Origin: Phascolomyces articulosus
Taxonomy: Eukaryota > Mucoromycota > Mucoromycetes > Mucorales > Lichtheimiaceae
Assembly (NCBI GenBank): GCA_025677815.1
Contig: JAIXMP010000062.1
Span: forward strand, 62,001 to 126,000
Length of the DNA stretch: 64,000 nt
Reading direction: 5' to 3'
A model generated the notes under the pieces. The model made no database searches and was not told the DNA's origin. It saw only the letters and a list, made by a program, of their open reading frames with translations. Numbering within the stretch: the stretch's first letter is position 1; the number at the start of each line of letters is the position of its first letter. A program made the position numbers and the translations under genes. Of this stretch, positions 1 to 13,955 are shown in pieces.

Positions 1-65
1 CCTAAGCTTTGTCTTCTTCTTGTTCGCTTTGATAAACCAACTGATGGTACTTGTGGTGATAATAG

Positions 66-476
66 ATGTGACACCAGATATGAAAATTATGAAGGAAGAA
101 ATCTTTGGTCCTGTTGTTGCCATTTCCAAATTCAAGGATGTGGATGATGTTGTTGCCCAAGCCAATAATACCACTTATGGTCTTGCTGCAGGCGTATTCA
201 CTTCCAATGTCAAACGCGCCGTGACAATTTCAAATGCTCTTGAAGCAGGCACTGTTTGTAAGTATATAAATCTGCTGCGATAGATAGGTAATAATAATGA
301 TATAAAATTATTACTGACATTTTTATTATCTAGGGGTCAATTGTTATATGCTAGTAGATTCAAACACTCCATTTGGTGGCTATAAACAAAGTGGTTTTGG
401 TAGAGAAGGTGGAGAAGATTGCTTAAAAGATTATACTCAAATCAAATCTATTAAAATCAATATTGGTTTACAATAA
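66..476 (+). CDS. Aldehyde dehydrogenase, C-terminal part (5' end cut by window edge)
   Basis: The last two exons of an NAD(P)-dependent aldehyde dehydrogenase, which oxidises aldehydes to carboxylic acids. Exon 66..257 encodes the family hallmarks KEEIFGPV and NNTTYGLAAGVFT. Exon 334..476 encodes NTPFGGYKQSGFGRE and ends in TAA at 474-476. The intron 258..333 starts GTAAGT and ends TAG, and splicing restores the Trp codon of the GTVWVN motif in frame. Positions 1..65 look like the end of the preceding intron: they finish in a TAG acceptor with a CTGAT branch-like motif near 40. About 110 residues are visible of a family usually near 500. The catalytic Cys and the NAD-binding part lie outside the window, so the substrate class cannot be judged. 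Confidence 0.93.
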
Positions 477-798
477 ATAAGTAATATTCTTTTTTGTATA
501 TTTATATAATAGTTGTTGTTTTGTTATTTTGTGGGTGTATGTATTGTTAATATGTAAATAATAATGTATCGTTATGAGACAAAGGGAGAATTTGGTATAC
601 AAAAATAATAATAATAAAAAGGCAAACAGATATGCATAAAGAAGAAGTAGAAGAAGAAGAAGAAATAAAAACAAGCAAGAAGAGGAGGGGTGAAAGAAAA
701 GGGGTCTTACATAACAAAAAATCTAAAATAACTTTTTTTTCTGCTCTATATTTTAACAAAAAGGATTGTGTTTAATAAAAAAAAGGAAAAGAACTGCT
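477..798. other. Short convergent intergenic region
   Basis: Tail-to-tail spacer between the aldehyde dehydrogenase and the flavin monooxygenase. It is AT-rich, with a GAAGAA-rich stretch around 640-665. I see no gene in it. It must carry the 3' ends of both transcripts. Confidence 0.6.
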
Positions 799-3025
799 TT
801 AAACAGTAAATCCTTCGAAATACTTTTTGACACCATCCAAAAGTTCACTGGCAGTGGTTCCACCTACAATAGCACCAATATAACCATCAGGTCTTACAAC
901 CACCACTTGTACATCATCATTATTATTACTGGTACGATAAGCAGCATGAACTTGTGCACGATTCAGCTTGTCCAACATAATACATTCCTTCATAGACGAT
1001 GGTAAATTTTCTTGTTCAATCTTATCGGCAGGTGTTGTTGTAATAACAATTTGTGTTGAAAGAATGGGATGCTTCCAAGCCAACAAGGATTCCACTGCTT
1101 CACGTGATTTAACCAAATCATCGGCCAATACGAGCATATTGAAAGCCAACCAATCCCCATGTACTTTTTCAAATAAACGTGTCTTGCGACCGGTCACATA
1201 ATGGAATACCTTGAAATTAGGTGCACGCATACCTGTTTGTACTTTGGCTTCTTTGGAAGGTAATAATAAAGGATTACCTCCATCATTGCCATCATGATGA
1301 TATTGTATACCAAATCCAGTGGTGAAAGCACGATGTTCTTGTACAATATTACAATATTCTTTAGACGATTGATGACCTGCTGCTGCTTTGGCAGCTACTT
1401 TATCAACAGCCAATACTTGTTGAGCCACAGGTCGACGTTCCTTTGTATAAGTTGATAAAACATCACGCTTGGCCACACCTCGTTCCACCATACATAATTT
1501 CCAAACCTTATTAAAAACAAAAAGAAGAAATGATTAAATGTCAGCTTGCTTTTTCTTTCTATTTTCTGTTACACGTATTATACAAATAAATAAAAAGATC
1601 GAGTGGGGTGAGAAGAGAAAGAATGATTATTATTATTTTACCAAGTTAAATACATCACCAAAACCTGTGTTGACACCTTGACCCAAAGTAGGACTTTGGC
1701 AATGAGCAGCATCACCACAAAGAAAGACACGTTGTTTCATGGCATCCATTTCAGTAGCTAATCTTTGACCCACAACATAGACGGACCAATATAGAATACC
1801 CAAAAATTCAAGTCGATGTGGAAGTAAAGCTCTTTTTGCTTCACGTTGAATATCTTCTAATTGAATCTTGTTACGATTATATTGTTCCTTTCTCATTTCC
1901 AATTCATTTTCATCAAAATGAACAAATATCCGAGTTAATCCGTTTTCGCGTGGAAATAAACTAATCGTTTTGGCCACTGAATTTTGTAACATACTATTTA
2001 TATTTTTATAGGTTTAACTTTATGAGTATCTTTCTTTTAGGCGGAAAATCAATCATCATCATCATCGTCATATAAAATGTAAATATTTACCACACATCTT
2101 TTCTTCCAGCATTAAAATTAGTCCGAACCAAAGCATCAATCACACCTGCATGCGTTTCTGTGGTCTCGCCCTCGGTCTGGATTCCGAGTTGTTGACGAAT
2201 ATCACTATGAGCACCATCACAACCTAATAAGTACTTGCAATCCAGTTGTTCTGTTCTTGCTTCATCACGTAAATGCATCACAGTTGTTCGTACAGGATAT
2301 TTTTCATCAGGCCCTTGAACAATATTGATCACTGTAGCAGGCCGTTCCACTTCAATATCTTGGTTGGTTAAACTAGATTGAAGACTTGTTTCTGTAATAT
2401 GTTGACCCACACACAAAAGATATCTTTATATATAAAAGAACCAAACAAATAAACAAATGAGCATAACAAAGAAAAAAAAATGGATGATCCCCTTCCTCTG
2501 CTGAAAAAAAAAAAACAAACCCGACTCTTCTCAAAAGAGTTCCCCATATAATTTCTATGGTTCCCTTCCCTTTCCAATGTAAATACTCCAAAAAAAAAAA
2601 AAAAAAAAAACACTTACTGATGCTTTGATTCCACTTCATCAGGTACAAAAGGAATACTTGATTGTAATTCACCATTCATATATGAAGTAATTTGATCCAC
2701 CTTAACACCTGTACTTAATAATTCTTCTGCCAATCCTGCACGTTCCAATAATTCCAAAGTACGGCCATGAATCCAATCACCACGTCCCCAATGGTTTGGT
2801 TCATATTCCACATCTAATATTTATCATGTTAAATGATATTTTTTTTCAAACAATGGCAATTCTATATAACATACCAAGAATCCTGACAGAAAAACCAGCT
2901 TGGATAATCAAATTAGCAGCTAATAAACCAACAGGACCAGCACCAACAATTAAGAAATCAATTTGGTTTGTAGTAGACTCGGTTGTTGTTGTTGTTGTTG
3001 TATTGGAAGGTGAAGTAGTTGACAT
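799..3025 (-). CDS. FAD-dependent aromatic monooxygenase (phenol 2-monooxygenase type)
   Basis: A 579-residue flavoprotein monooxygenase that would hydroxylate an aromatic ring using FAD, NAD(P)H and O2. Five exons read on the minus strand: 3025-2875, 2813-2618, 2423-2091, 1993-1642 and 1506-799. All introns are GT-AG and the sum is exactly 580 codons with the stop. Near the N-terminus is the Rossmann motif VGAGPVGLLAA (from about residue 27), then HWGRGDWIHGRTLELLE. LLGCDGAHS lies in the middle, and FLCGDAAHCQSPTLGQGVNTG is the second FAD-binding motif. The last exon matches the C-terminal thioredoxin-like dimerisation domain of phenol hydroxylases. The start is the first ATG and is followed by a Ser/Thr-rich leader with no clear targeting signal. 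The exact substrate is unknown; related enzymes act on phenol, hydroxybenzoates or secondary metabolites. Confidence 0.9.
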
Positions 3026-4057
3026 TTTTTTTTATGAAGAAGAAAATTTGTATAAAACAAAATGAAAAAGAAGAAGGAGAAAGAGGTTATTTTTGTTTAT
3101 TTCAAACGACAACAGGGTCTTAAAAAGAAGATTGACGGGTAGGTTGAATTGGGTTCGGGGGGGGAAGAAACTATTTCTATAATAAATTGTGTCATGCAGC
3201 CCAAATACGATTCCGGGGTGGTCGGATACTCAACATAAAAATCGGGTGATTTTATGTGTTTTTTTAAAGTAGAGAGAGAGAAGACCCCGTTTTTGTACAA
3301 CATCATCAAATATTGGGAAAGCAACAATGGGCTGATTACTGTCTACATGACTACTACTCAACAGAACTATTACTACAGCTACTACTGGCTAATATATTAA
3401 TAATAATATCTAGATTAATAATAATAGTAATAAAACAAGGTTGACGGCGATATTCAGGAACAATAAATTATGCGTCATTTCTATTATATTACATTCTTCT
3501 TCCCTTCCATACATAATCATGCTACTATTTTATATATATCACTTGCACTTACATATTTAGTGGTAATATCACATGGAAGAAAAAATTATATCAACTCCTT
3601 TTTATTCTTTAATGATAATAAAAAAGAAACGCTTGTCCATATTCAAGAATTCATGCTTCTTGTAATTATTTTTATGCACCAAAAATGTATTAGATATTTT
3701 GACAGTTATAATAAAACAAAACAAGAAAAGAAAACGATGAAAAAGAACCTCTTTCTTTTTTATATATATTTTAAAAAAAAACAATAATACAATAATACAA
3801 AAAAAAAAATAACAAAATGCAAAAAGGATCCATTTGAATAAGATTGCAAGCGAAAAAAAAGGAAACTATACAGTTGTAGCAATAATAATATAATCAAAGG
3901 AAGCAGAAGAAAAGTAAAAAGTGGGTGTAATGTTGAATATGGGAATAGGTAATAATATGTATATGTAGAAATATAATATAATATATAATGAGAGGGAAAA
4001 AAAAACTTTTTTTTTGTGAATGGATATTGATTGTTATTATTATTATTATTATTAAAA
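3026..4057. other. Intergenic region without recognisable gene
   Basis: About 1 kb between the monooxygenase start and the 3' end of the acidic-protein gene. It is AT-rich with poly-A/T tracts and an ATT trinucleotide run near 4033-4053. Small open frames at 3097-3327 (-) and 3470-3787 (+) are low-complexity, show no family resemblance and have no splice-linked partner, so I do not call them. Confidence 0.6.
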
Positions 4058-5719
4058 TTAAACGACAAAAGATGGAGAAGAGGATGAAGAAGTGGATGAT
4101 ACTTTTGATGATGGAGACACTGATGTTGATGATGAAGATGACTTTGAATTAAATAATCCACCTACATCAGATAATATGGATTCAACACAAAGGAAAAAGA
4201 GTCGCCATATACTGAACATATAACGAGTAAAATGGCGTATAGGAATGCTTTGTTTGTCTTGCGTCAATGTATCAGCAGTTTCAAGCACGAGCCAAGCTGT
4301 ATCTACGATTCGGGTGGATACGTGATATGTGTCAAAGTAATTTCGTATTACCATACCATCATCTTCATCCAATCTTGTCTTTCCTAATGTGCGTCGAGTG
4401 ACTGTGGTTCCATAGATTGTTCTTATTGTTTCTTCGTTACCATCTTCTACTTCTTGTGGTATAGATGGTATGGTAATGATGGTTTCTACTACTTGTTGTG
4501 AATGTTGCTGCGCTTGTAGTTGTTGATATGATAATGGAGATGGAACAATATCTGATAAGGATTGATATTCTTCTGTGGATGGGGCCGTTGCTGTTGTGGC
4601 TGTGACAGTTGTTGTTGTAGTAGTAGTAGCTGTAATACATTTTTCTCGACTATCTTTTTCCTTCTCTTCCTTTTCCATTTCCTCATCTTCTTCCTCCACT
4701 TCCATAATTGTTGAAGGTCTTCGATTATGAAACTGAGCTGAACGATACCAATGAACTACTTCTGGTGATAATGCAGTATATTCCTTTAAATCTTCTTCCT
4801 TATTTTGCTCTTCTTCATATTGTTCTTGTTGCTCGAGCTGTTCTTCTGGTATCGTCATATCATTTTGATCATTTACTTGCTCATGTTCATGGGTAACGGA
4901 ATGATTCATTTGTGGTTCCTCTTGCAGTTGTTGTGATTCTTGTTGCGGAGGATGATAATGTCTGCTACTTCCCATCCACATATTTTCATCCATGACCATT
5001 CTGGTTGTAGTCATTCCTGATGATGATGTTGTTTGAACCAATAAAACAGGATCATCATAATCTCCTTCTTCATCATCCTCTACATCTTCATCTAAATCAT
5101 CTTCCTCCATATCATCATAATAATCGTCATCTTCATGCCAATAATCCATTTGTTGTTGTTGCATACGATCAAAATGTTGTTGTTGGATTAATTGGGGCGT
5201 AAACATTATATCGTCACCGGAAAGAAGAACCACAGGAGTTGCTTGTGAAATACCCAATAAAATTTGTTGCGATTTACTATACATGCTATGCAGATACCAT
5301 GTTTCAAGAAATGAATAGGCTTGACGTCGTCGAAACTCAGGATAACTTTGTCGTGAAAACTTTTTACATGTCAACATAAAAGTACGATTGGCAATATCCA
5401 CAAGATTATCCTCGTTATTATTGTTGTTATTATCATCACTATCATATTCTATTCCTTCTTCATCATCCTCTTGTCCTCCTCTTCTTCTTTGTTGTCCCAT
5501 ATCAAAATCAACGTTGTCGTTCTCCTCCTCCTCCTCCTCCTCCTCCTCCTCTTCTTCTTCTTCTTCTTCTTCTTCTTCTTCTTCGGGTATCGTTGACGTC
5601 ACTGTTCGTTGTTGTTGTGCTGGAAGCATAGAAGGGATATCATGACGTAGGGTATATGTTTCTTGGAAATGCAAATGATTGTCCAATGTTTTTGACGATG
5701 CCTCACCCTCACCATTCAT
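4058..5719 (-). CDS. Highly acidic low-complexity protein of unknown function
   Basis: A single-exon frame of 553 residues from the ATG at 5719; an upstream in-frame extension has no ATG. I do not recognise the protein. An uninterrupted Glu tract of about 20 residues (DNA 5521-5585) is followed by Asp/Asn-rich, Gln-rich and further Glu-rich stretches. Between them are two more ordinary, probably folded segments. One contains CKKFSRQSYPEFRRRQAYSF and WYLHSMYSKSQQILLGISQ. The other, near the C-terminus, contains RHFTRYMFSIWRLFFLCVES, which is hydrophobic and could be a membrane-associated helix. The end is a Ser-rich tail. Strong acidity could suit a chromatin or nuclear role, but that is speculation. 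An unseen 5' exon is possible. Confidence 0.7.
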   Translation of the reverse strand: MNGEGEASSKTLDNHLHFQETYTLRHDIPSMLPAQQQRTVTSTIPEEEEEEEEEEEEEEEEEEEEENDNVDFDMGQQRRRGGQEDDEEGIEYDSDDNNNNNNEDNLVDIANRTFMLTCKKFSRQSYPEFRRRQAYSFLETWYLHSMYSKSQQILLGISQATPVVLLSGDDIMFTPQLIQQQHFDRMQQQQMDYWHEDDDYYDDMEEDDLDEDVEDDEEGDYDDPVLLVQTTSSSGMTTTRMVMDENMWMGSSRHYHPPQQESQQLQEEPQMNHSVTHEHEQVNDQNDMTIPEEQLEQQEQYEEEQNKEEDLKEYTALSPEVVHWYRSAQFHNRRPSTIMEVEEEDEEMEKEEKEKDSREKCITATTTTTTTVTATTATAPSTEEYQSLSDIVPSPLSYQQLQAQQHSQQVVETIITIPSIPQEVEDGNEETIRTIYGTTVTRRTLGKTRLDEDDGMVIRNYFDTYHVSTRIVDTAWLVLETADTLTQDKQSIPIRHFTRYMFSIWRLFFLCVESILSDVGGLFNSKSSSSSTSVSPSSKVSSTSSSSSPSFVV

Positions 5720-5912
5720 GAGGCTTTGCAAAAAAAAAAAAGAAAAGAAAAGAAAAGGGGTAGGTTTTAAAAAAAACTCAACGAGAGTGTAATCTGCAAG
5801 TCGGAAACAAAAGCAACGCGACACAAAAAAAAACCTGCCCTTTTGTTGAGACGAAAAATATAAACTTTATTTATTTTTGAAATAGTTACAACAGCAAACT
5901 TTTTTTCTTTTA

Positions 5913-8900
5913 TCAAATATTATCTTGATGAGATGTGATAGAATCATCGTCATTAATTGAAGATGAAGAAGTTGTAGTAATGTCGGTAGTAATAGTGCTA
6001 GCTGTAGTAGAAGTGGAAGAGGATGGAAAAGTGGAAGAGGGTTGGTTATTCTTCTTTCTATTAGTTTTAACTGAAGAAGTAGGGGCTGTTGTTTTGGTAA
6101 CACTACTGGTTCTGCTGCTCTCGCCACGAAATGACACAATGTCTAATTCAGGAATAGCACGGGTATACTTTTCAGAATGACGATTCATTTTTGCTAATCT
6201 GCACAGAATCTCTTGAGCAACCCAGGGAAAACTTAACATCCGCTTCTTTTCATCATATTGTTCAGCACGATGATAAGTGACATAATACCATGCTGCTGCT
6301 TTGCAATCTTCTTGTCTTTTTTCTTCTCGAGTATATTCCTTGCTCATCCTTTGATTATTACTTTTGTTTCTTCTACGGCCAACCCTTTCACTATGATGGC
6401 TAGCATTCAGGGCGGGAAAATGAAGACGTCGCCAATCATCACGTAATCTTGTTATTTCACGTCGTGCTTCATGACGGACTTCATGGAATTTTTCAGGACC
6501 ATCTTCCCTTTTAAGCCATTTCACAATCGATCCAGACACCAACTCGGATTCCGTAGCTACACCATATTGATTCATTATTTCTCGTACTTCTTGATCGTAT
6601 TGTTCCTTTAATTCACGCGCTTCCCAAATATATTTTTCCATGCCATCCACATGCATTCGAGTATCATATACGGTTTTTAGTTCCAAATTCGTTTTATAGT
6701 GTTGAATTTCATGATCATCAATCGAACGATACAACTCTCCCAATATTTTGTTGGATGGGTAATTAGCTTTATCTGTCTTTTCCATAAAGTCTGGATAATT
6801 TTTCGGTCTGAGATGATCTGGTAAATGAGCCACCACGCCTGTTTTTGGGAAATCTATTATAAATATATGTTTATGCATGTCATTATTAATTTTTTATTAT
6901 TATAAATCTGCCTTCTTTTCTCAAATGCAAATGTCGTCTGGTCCGATCCATCGGTGATCCTTTTTTTTTTACTCGACACTCCCATATAGAATATATTCTC
7001 CTTCTGCACACATATCAATAATAGTAACTATAATATTTACCAACAGCAACTGAATGAAGTTCGGCCAATTTGATACATTTTTCATCACATGCATATTTTG
7101 CAGAACTATCAGCAATCGCCATATGTGCATTAGCAATAAGACCGAGATTATCATTGGTAATATAATCAATGAAAAAATTTTCAATATCATCAATGGTAAC
7201 ATCATTATCATCAGTGGTATCATCAGTGGTATCATCATCCTCTTCTGAATCCTCGTCGTCAGTTTCATGACCCATAGGTGGAGTATCTTGTTTTACTGGA
7301 AATAGCTCTTCATCCCAAATAATACTAAATAAATAATAATGATATTAGCATATAGTTTTATATAGGTAATAAATAGTATATATGGGAAATATACTGTATA
7401 CTTAATTACCTATAGATATCACCATCTAAATCCCCACCGGAACACATACTTGGTAAATCACGTTTCCCTTGTTGAGAAAATACAATGACATCATATAAAT
7501 CACGAAGGGCTGGACAATCCACTGCTTCTACCATCCGTATATCTCCTGGATGTAAACTTGGGCAACGATATAACACGCAAGGGCCGTGAATGATCTTCTT
7601 TTTGCGATCAGATAATTGACAAAAGATTTGACCTTCCTTGAGTGTATTAGTTTCATCCAAAACACCTAAAGCTGACACTGCTTCTTGAACGGGGATTCTG
7701 GCTTTCTTCTTGGCTTCATTGAGTTTACTGACACGAAACATATTGACAAGATTTTTCACAAATGGATCTCCGGAATCTAAAAAGCCTGCTTCCACCAAAC
7801 GTGCTATTTGACCATGAATACCAAATTCATCCCCTTGGGCGCGCAACATTTGTGCGCACTGGAAAGAATCCCTTAACATCTTGTCCAAGGTTTTTCGCAT
7901 CATATCCAATAATGTCAAAAAGACAAAGTTGGGTACTCCCAAAGAGGATAACAGCGAGATGATTTGTCGATTCAAATATGTCATCGAAGCATGTGACACA
8001 CGGATGACTTCTAACATTTTATGTTTCGATTGAAATTTGATTTGACTTGGTCGAAAAGCAACTTGTTTATTCTTTTTAAATTTTTTTCCGGGAACCACGG
8101 TTAACACTCCTTTGGCACCACCCCAGCGTATTTGAAAGGCACTGGCCATCGAGGGCATAGTCGACTTGTTATTTTTGCCACGATTACGATGAGAGGCACC
8201 AACAATGGTATTGGCCAGTCTTCTTGAAATCCACCCAACACCGTCCGAAAACTTATACTTTTTATCTTTGCTCAGGATATCAGGGATCACTTGCATTTTT
8301 TTGTTGCTAATCTTGGTAATGGGTTGTGTGGAAGAAAAACATTGTCCCATACGAGCAGCGTATGTGGCCACAACCTTTTCTTTTGAAAAATCACCCATCC
8401 AAGTTCTAATTTGATCCGCTGTCATATGCATTGTATTGGCAAAGAACCAACATCCATGTTCTCGTAATTGAGAAGAAGAAAATGCTAAAAAGGTATAATG
8501 ACGACCATGAATGTCAATTCCATTCTTGAGCACATGTTTAATACGACGATAAAGTTCATGATATGGTTTGGAAGACGCATGAATATGTCCTCCATTCTCG
8601 TCAATAAATTGAACACGTAAAAATCGATCCAAATGCGTATTGTATTTAAGCAAGACGCGGTTGGCTGATTCTCTTTGTCGAGGTTCAACTCGAACAGAGG
8701 TAGGTGTCACTGATATTTTGTTGACTTGGATTAATCGCTGTTGCTGTTTTTTCATTTCATCCTTTTTTGACACTTTTGATGTTGTTGAGACGCCGGTGGT
8801 GACAGTGGCACTACTAGCAAATGTTTCTTTTGGATGAAGCGTGAGATACTTTTCACATACCAATTTGAGAAGTTCCCCCAGTGTTTTTCGATGTCCGTGT

Positions 8901-9841
8901 TCCATGGTCATTGTTGCCCACATATATCGTAACGCTTCTTCTGTTTTATCTGGACTTAATTTTGCATATTCGTTGTAAAACTGATCGTTCAAGTTATGTT
9001 CATTAAATTGGTAGCGCGATATATAATATTGAAGTGCATAAAATTTGGTGAACTCGGCAGCTTCCAAATCATCACAATGATTATCATCTTGATGGTGAAG
9101 TTGTGAAGGAAGCTGGGGAGAATCTGAATGGTTGGAAGGTATGGGTGTGAGTAGCTGACGTGGATAAAGCTGACGTACAAGTCGATGCTGTTTTCCTCGT
9201 GAAAGTACTTCATCATATTTCTTGCGAATGGCGGCGCGGTTACTGAACGACATTCGGAGCACAATCCATGAACCTAACCGCATACACTTGATGGCTTGTT
9301 GACCAACGCACACAGGTTCACATGACGTACCCACCGTCGTATTACTCTCGCTATTCATATGAACCGAAGGGATTTGCGTTACGCGTGACCAACGATTTTG
9401 TTGATTGGTAGGACCCTGTTCTTTCAAACGCCAATACTCGGGTGGATACTTGAGATGAAACGTGAAAAACAAAACTAGAGCATTCTCGTAATTGATACCT
9501 GCTTTACTCTTCTCTTTGTGTTGCTTCTTGTTATTTTTATCACTTTTTTGTTGCTGCGCTTCATTTTGATTGTCATCCCTAGGCAAATAATCCGCCAGCA
9601 TTTGACGATTGACCAAATCATTGAAACTGAACTCTGCTTTGTATTCTTGTTTATCGGCAGTAAAATATAAACTAATACGATGTAATGAATAGTTGACAAC
9701 ACATTTGACTTGATCATGTGTTGTCCATTCTTGAATGAACGTTTTTTTATCCTTCATCACACCCATGAATAAGGCAACTCCGGGTACTACTGTTGGATAA
9801 TTTTCATGAGAACGAGAATGATTTCCACCGTCACCATTCAT
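5913..9841 (-). CDS. RNA-dependent RNA polymerase of the RNA-silencing pathway
   Basis: A eukaryotic cellular RdRP of 1218 residues, which copies single-stranded RNA into dsRNA to feed or amplify small-RNA silencing. Three exons: 9841-7410, 7324-7041 and 6853-5913; both introns (7325-7409, 6854-7040) are GT-AG. The catalytic loop CSGGDLDGD ends exon 1, with DLDGD at residues 804-808. It is followed by IIWDEELFP, and exon 3 starts with the conserved DFPKTG (residues 906-911). Upstream are family blocks such as SDGVGWIS, QIRWGGAKGVLTV and VAFRPSQIKF. The C-terminal 80 or so residues are Ser/Thr/Asn-rich and probably disordered. Mucorales have several RdRP paralogues used in canonical silencing and in epimutation; which one this is cannot be decided here. 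The start at 9841 is an ATG. Confidence 0.96.
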
Positions 9842-10022
9842 CTTTTTGGATGTGTTTGACAGCAGGTGGGTATATATATAGATAATAAAAAGGAAAAGGA
9901 AAAAAAGAAAGAAAGAAGGAAAGAATATATTGTATTTTTTTGATTGGAAATTTGTTTATATTTATATATAAGTTTAATAAGGAAATATAAAAAAGAGAAG
10001 GTGAAAAAAAATTGTTTGATGG

Positions 10023-11830
<1,808 letters not shown>

Positions 11831-12887
11831 TTTTATTTTATTTATATATATGTATATACACGTGTAAAGTTAAAATGTTGAAAAAAAAGAGATCGTTGCT
11901 TTTTTTTTTTTTGCTGGAGTTTGAAAGAGAAAAAAAAATTCTGCGACAAGACTCTCAAAGAGGAAGGTAAAACTTGAATCCGCTTTAAATTGTACAAACA
12001 AAACCGTCGAGGAAAATGTAGGTGCTAATCATATCCGTATAACTTGGTATTTATTATAGAAATATAGAATAAAAAGCAATTACATTTAATTATATATACT
12101 GATAGTATTCTATATGACATATTAATATAAAAGTGCAACGAGTAATGAAGTGATGTTGATATATATCACCACTAGTATGATAGATGATAAGAGAACTGTA
12201 TCAACAAGAGTAATATATCAAAAATTTAGCTTGGCATTTCGATGTGTTATAATAAATATATGGCATTATTACATATTTATACTCTTTTTTTCCTTTTTAG
12301 AAAGGATTTGCTCTTATAATGCATATCATATATAATTGAACAATTACTACTATCTAATGGTGAATAAGTGGAAAACTTTTTCATCCAGAAAGGTTTCATC
12401 ACTGCGATAAGTGTTTTGGGGAAAATCTAAGTTAGTAAAGGTGTATTTTTTTATTAACCGAAAGGAAGGTTAAAAAAAAGGTTTACTGTTGGTGAACATT
12501 TATGCTGTAAAAATGAGCAGTGGTTATAAATGGGTTAAATTGGGTGACAAGGTTATTTAAGGGTAAAGAAGAGGGTAAATTTGGCAATTGTACTTTGACC
12601 CATATTTACATGTTTTCATTAGATTTACACATTTAATAAACTTAAAAGAGAGAAGCGTTTAAAGGAAGAAACATTGACATCCAGAATTGGTGAGGCATGC
12701 AATAATGTTTACATTAGCGTTTTATAAGGTTACTGCCGATATTCTGAGTCAAGATTTCAAGACTGTTTGGATGAAAAACCATTGTAAACACCACTGTGCG
12801 AAGTAAAATGTACGGTTTTATTCTACAGTTGTACGAATTTTTTTTTCTTAAGTGTACGAAGATTTTCCGATAAAGGTGTATACCAAG
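11831..12887. other. Intergenic region with possible transposon end
   Basis: AT-rich, about 1 kb, upstream of RVB1. From about 12356 the composition changes to G-rich runs with repeated GGTTAAA, GGGTAAA and GGGTGA motifs, similar to those at 14160-14370. This suggests the edge of a mobile-element relic. No gene recognised in 11831-12350. Confidence 0.45.
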
Positions 12888-13418
12888 ATGAAAGTGGAAG
12901 TAAAACTGATACACCAACGGTTTGATTTGGCTGAAGAGCACATTGAAATATTGGATATAGTGTTAACGAGATTAGATCAAAAGCGTGTACCTGACATCGA
13001 AAAGACTACTATTGACACGATTATGCACCCGCAGGATGAAAATGGCTCAGACGCAAAGTTAAACAATCAGCATATCATCAACTTTATCCATGATTATAGT
13101 GAACTTTACGATGAAAAATTGGAGGCGAAATTCAAAAAAGATATTCTTAAAATTATACGTTGGTCTTGCAATGATGTTGAAGAGAGTATTGACCATGGTG
13201 ACAAGAACAAAAAGCTTACGACTTGGAGAAAATTATCATCCACCAACAAGAAATTGATTCTGGGTTCCGTATCAGAAGAAACAAAAACAAAAGGCTTGCC
13301 AAGCGGTCGATGTTCAAGTAATTGGTTTGTTTATCACATGGCCTATAGCTGCTGGCATAATAAGGCCAAGTACAGAAACAAGATGATCAAGAAACTGTTG
13401 GCAAAAAAGTATGTATGA
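12888..13418 (+). CDS. Hypothetical protein, 176 aa, probably mobile-element associated
   Basis: Open frame from the ATG at 12888 to TGA at 13416-13418; the open frame extends further 5' without another ATG. The protein is charged, with an acidic N-terminal half and a Lys-rich C-terminal half (NKKLTTWRKLSS, KYRNKMIKKLLAKKYV), and Cys/Trp residues in CSSNWFVYHMAYSCWHNK. I do not recognise a family. It sits between two stretches carrying similar GGGTRAA-rich repeats and just before a reverse-transcriptase-like C-terminal fragment on the same strand, so I infer it is part of the same decayed element. It could be a fragment rather than an expressed gene. Confidence 0.35.
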   Translation: MKVEVKLIHQRFDLAEEHIEILDIVLTRLDQKRVPDIEKTTIDTIMHPQDENGSDAKLNNQHIINFIHDYSELYDEKLEAKFKKDILKIIRWSCNDVEESIDHGDKNKKLTTWRKLSSTNKKLILGSVSEETKTKGLPSGRCSSNWFVYHMAYSCWHNKAKYRNKMIKKLLAKKYV

Positions 13419-13481
13419 AGTTAATATTCTTATCGACATTGAGTTACACCTTATTAATATGATGATTATTAAACCAAATGA

Positions 13482-13955
13482 TGTGACGAACCTTTATGGA
13501 ATCAATTACCAGAACCAAAAGATCTTACACCAAACTCAATATTTAAAACAACCACAAAATTATTCTTACACCAATGTCTTGAACTTACAACAAACGATGA
13601 TCCAAACGGTTTACTTGCTCTCTGCCGACTAAAAGTAATATTAGGCCCTGTCTTGTGGATTCCCATGACACGGAAGGAACGTAGTCGTTGTATAAGATGG
13701 CGTATGGGCTGGCTCCCGAATGGTCGACCAAAACCATGCATCAAATGCGAATACCACTCCCTAAATAAACAACATGCTCTACTTTGTCTCCATGTTCACC
13801 ATCGCCTCAACTTATCTATAAGTCATTATCAAGATCCTATATTGCAACTATTCAATATACTGCCTCAATCTCCCCCCCCCCAAAATCACCAACCGAAAGG
13901 TCCAATTGATGTCACCTTTCACCTCGATTTATTTGTAATAATAGTAATTCCATGA
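13482..13955 (+). pseudogene. Fragment resembling the C-terminus of a non-LTR retrotransposon reverse transcriptase (zinc-binding region)
   Basis: The frame opens right after a TGA at 13479 and runs to TGA at 13953-13955, with no plausible start of its own. Its recognisable part is KERSRCIRWRMGWLPNGRP followed by CxxC (CIKC), then HALLCLHVHHR. This is the pattern of the zinc-binding tail of LINE-type polyproteins (R..RWR.GWLP.GRP..C..C...H..C). No polymerase motif lies upstream in any frame that I can see, so this is a truncated relic. The assignment rests on one short motif block. Confidence 0.4.
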
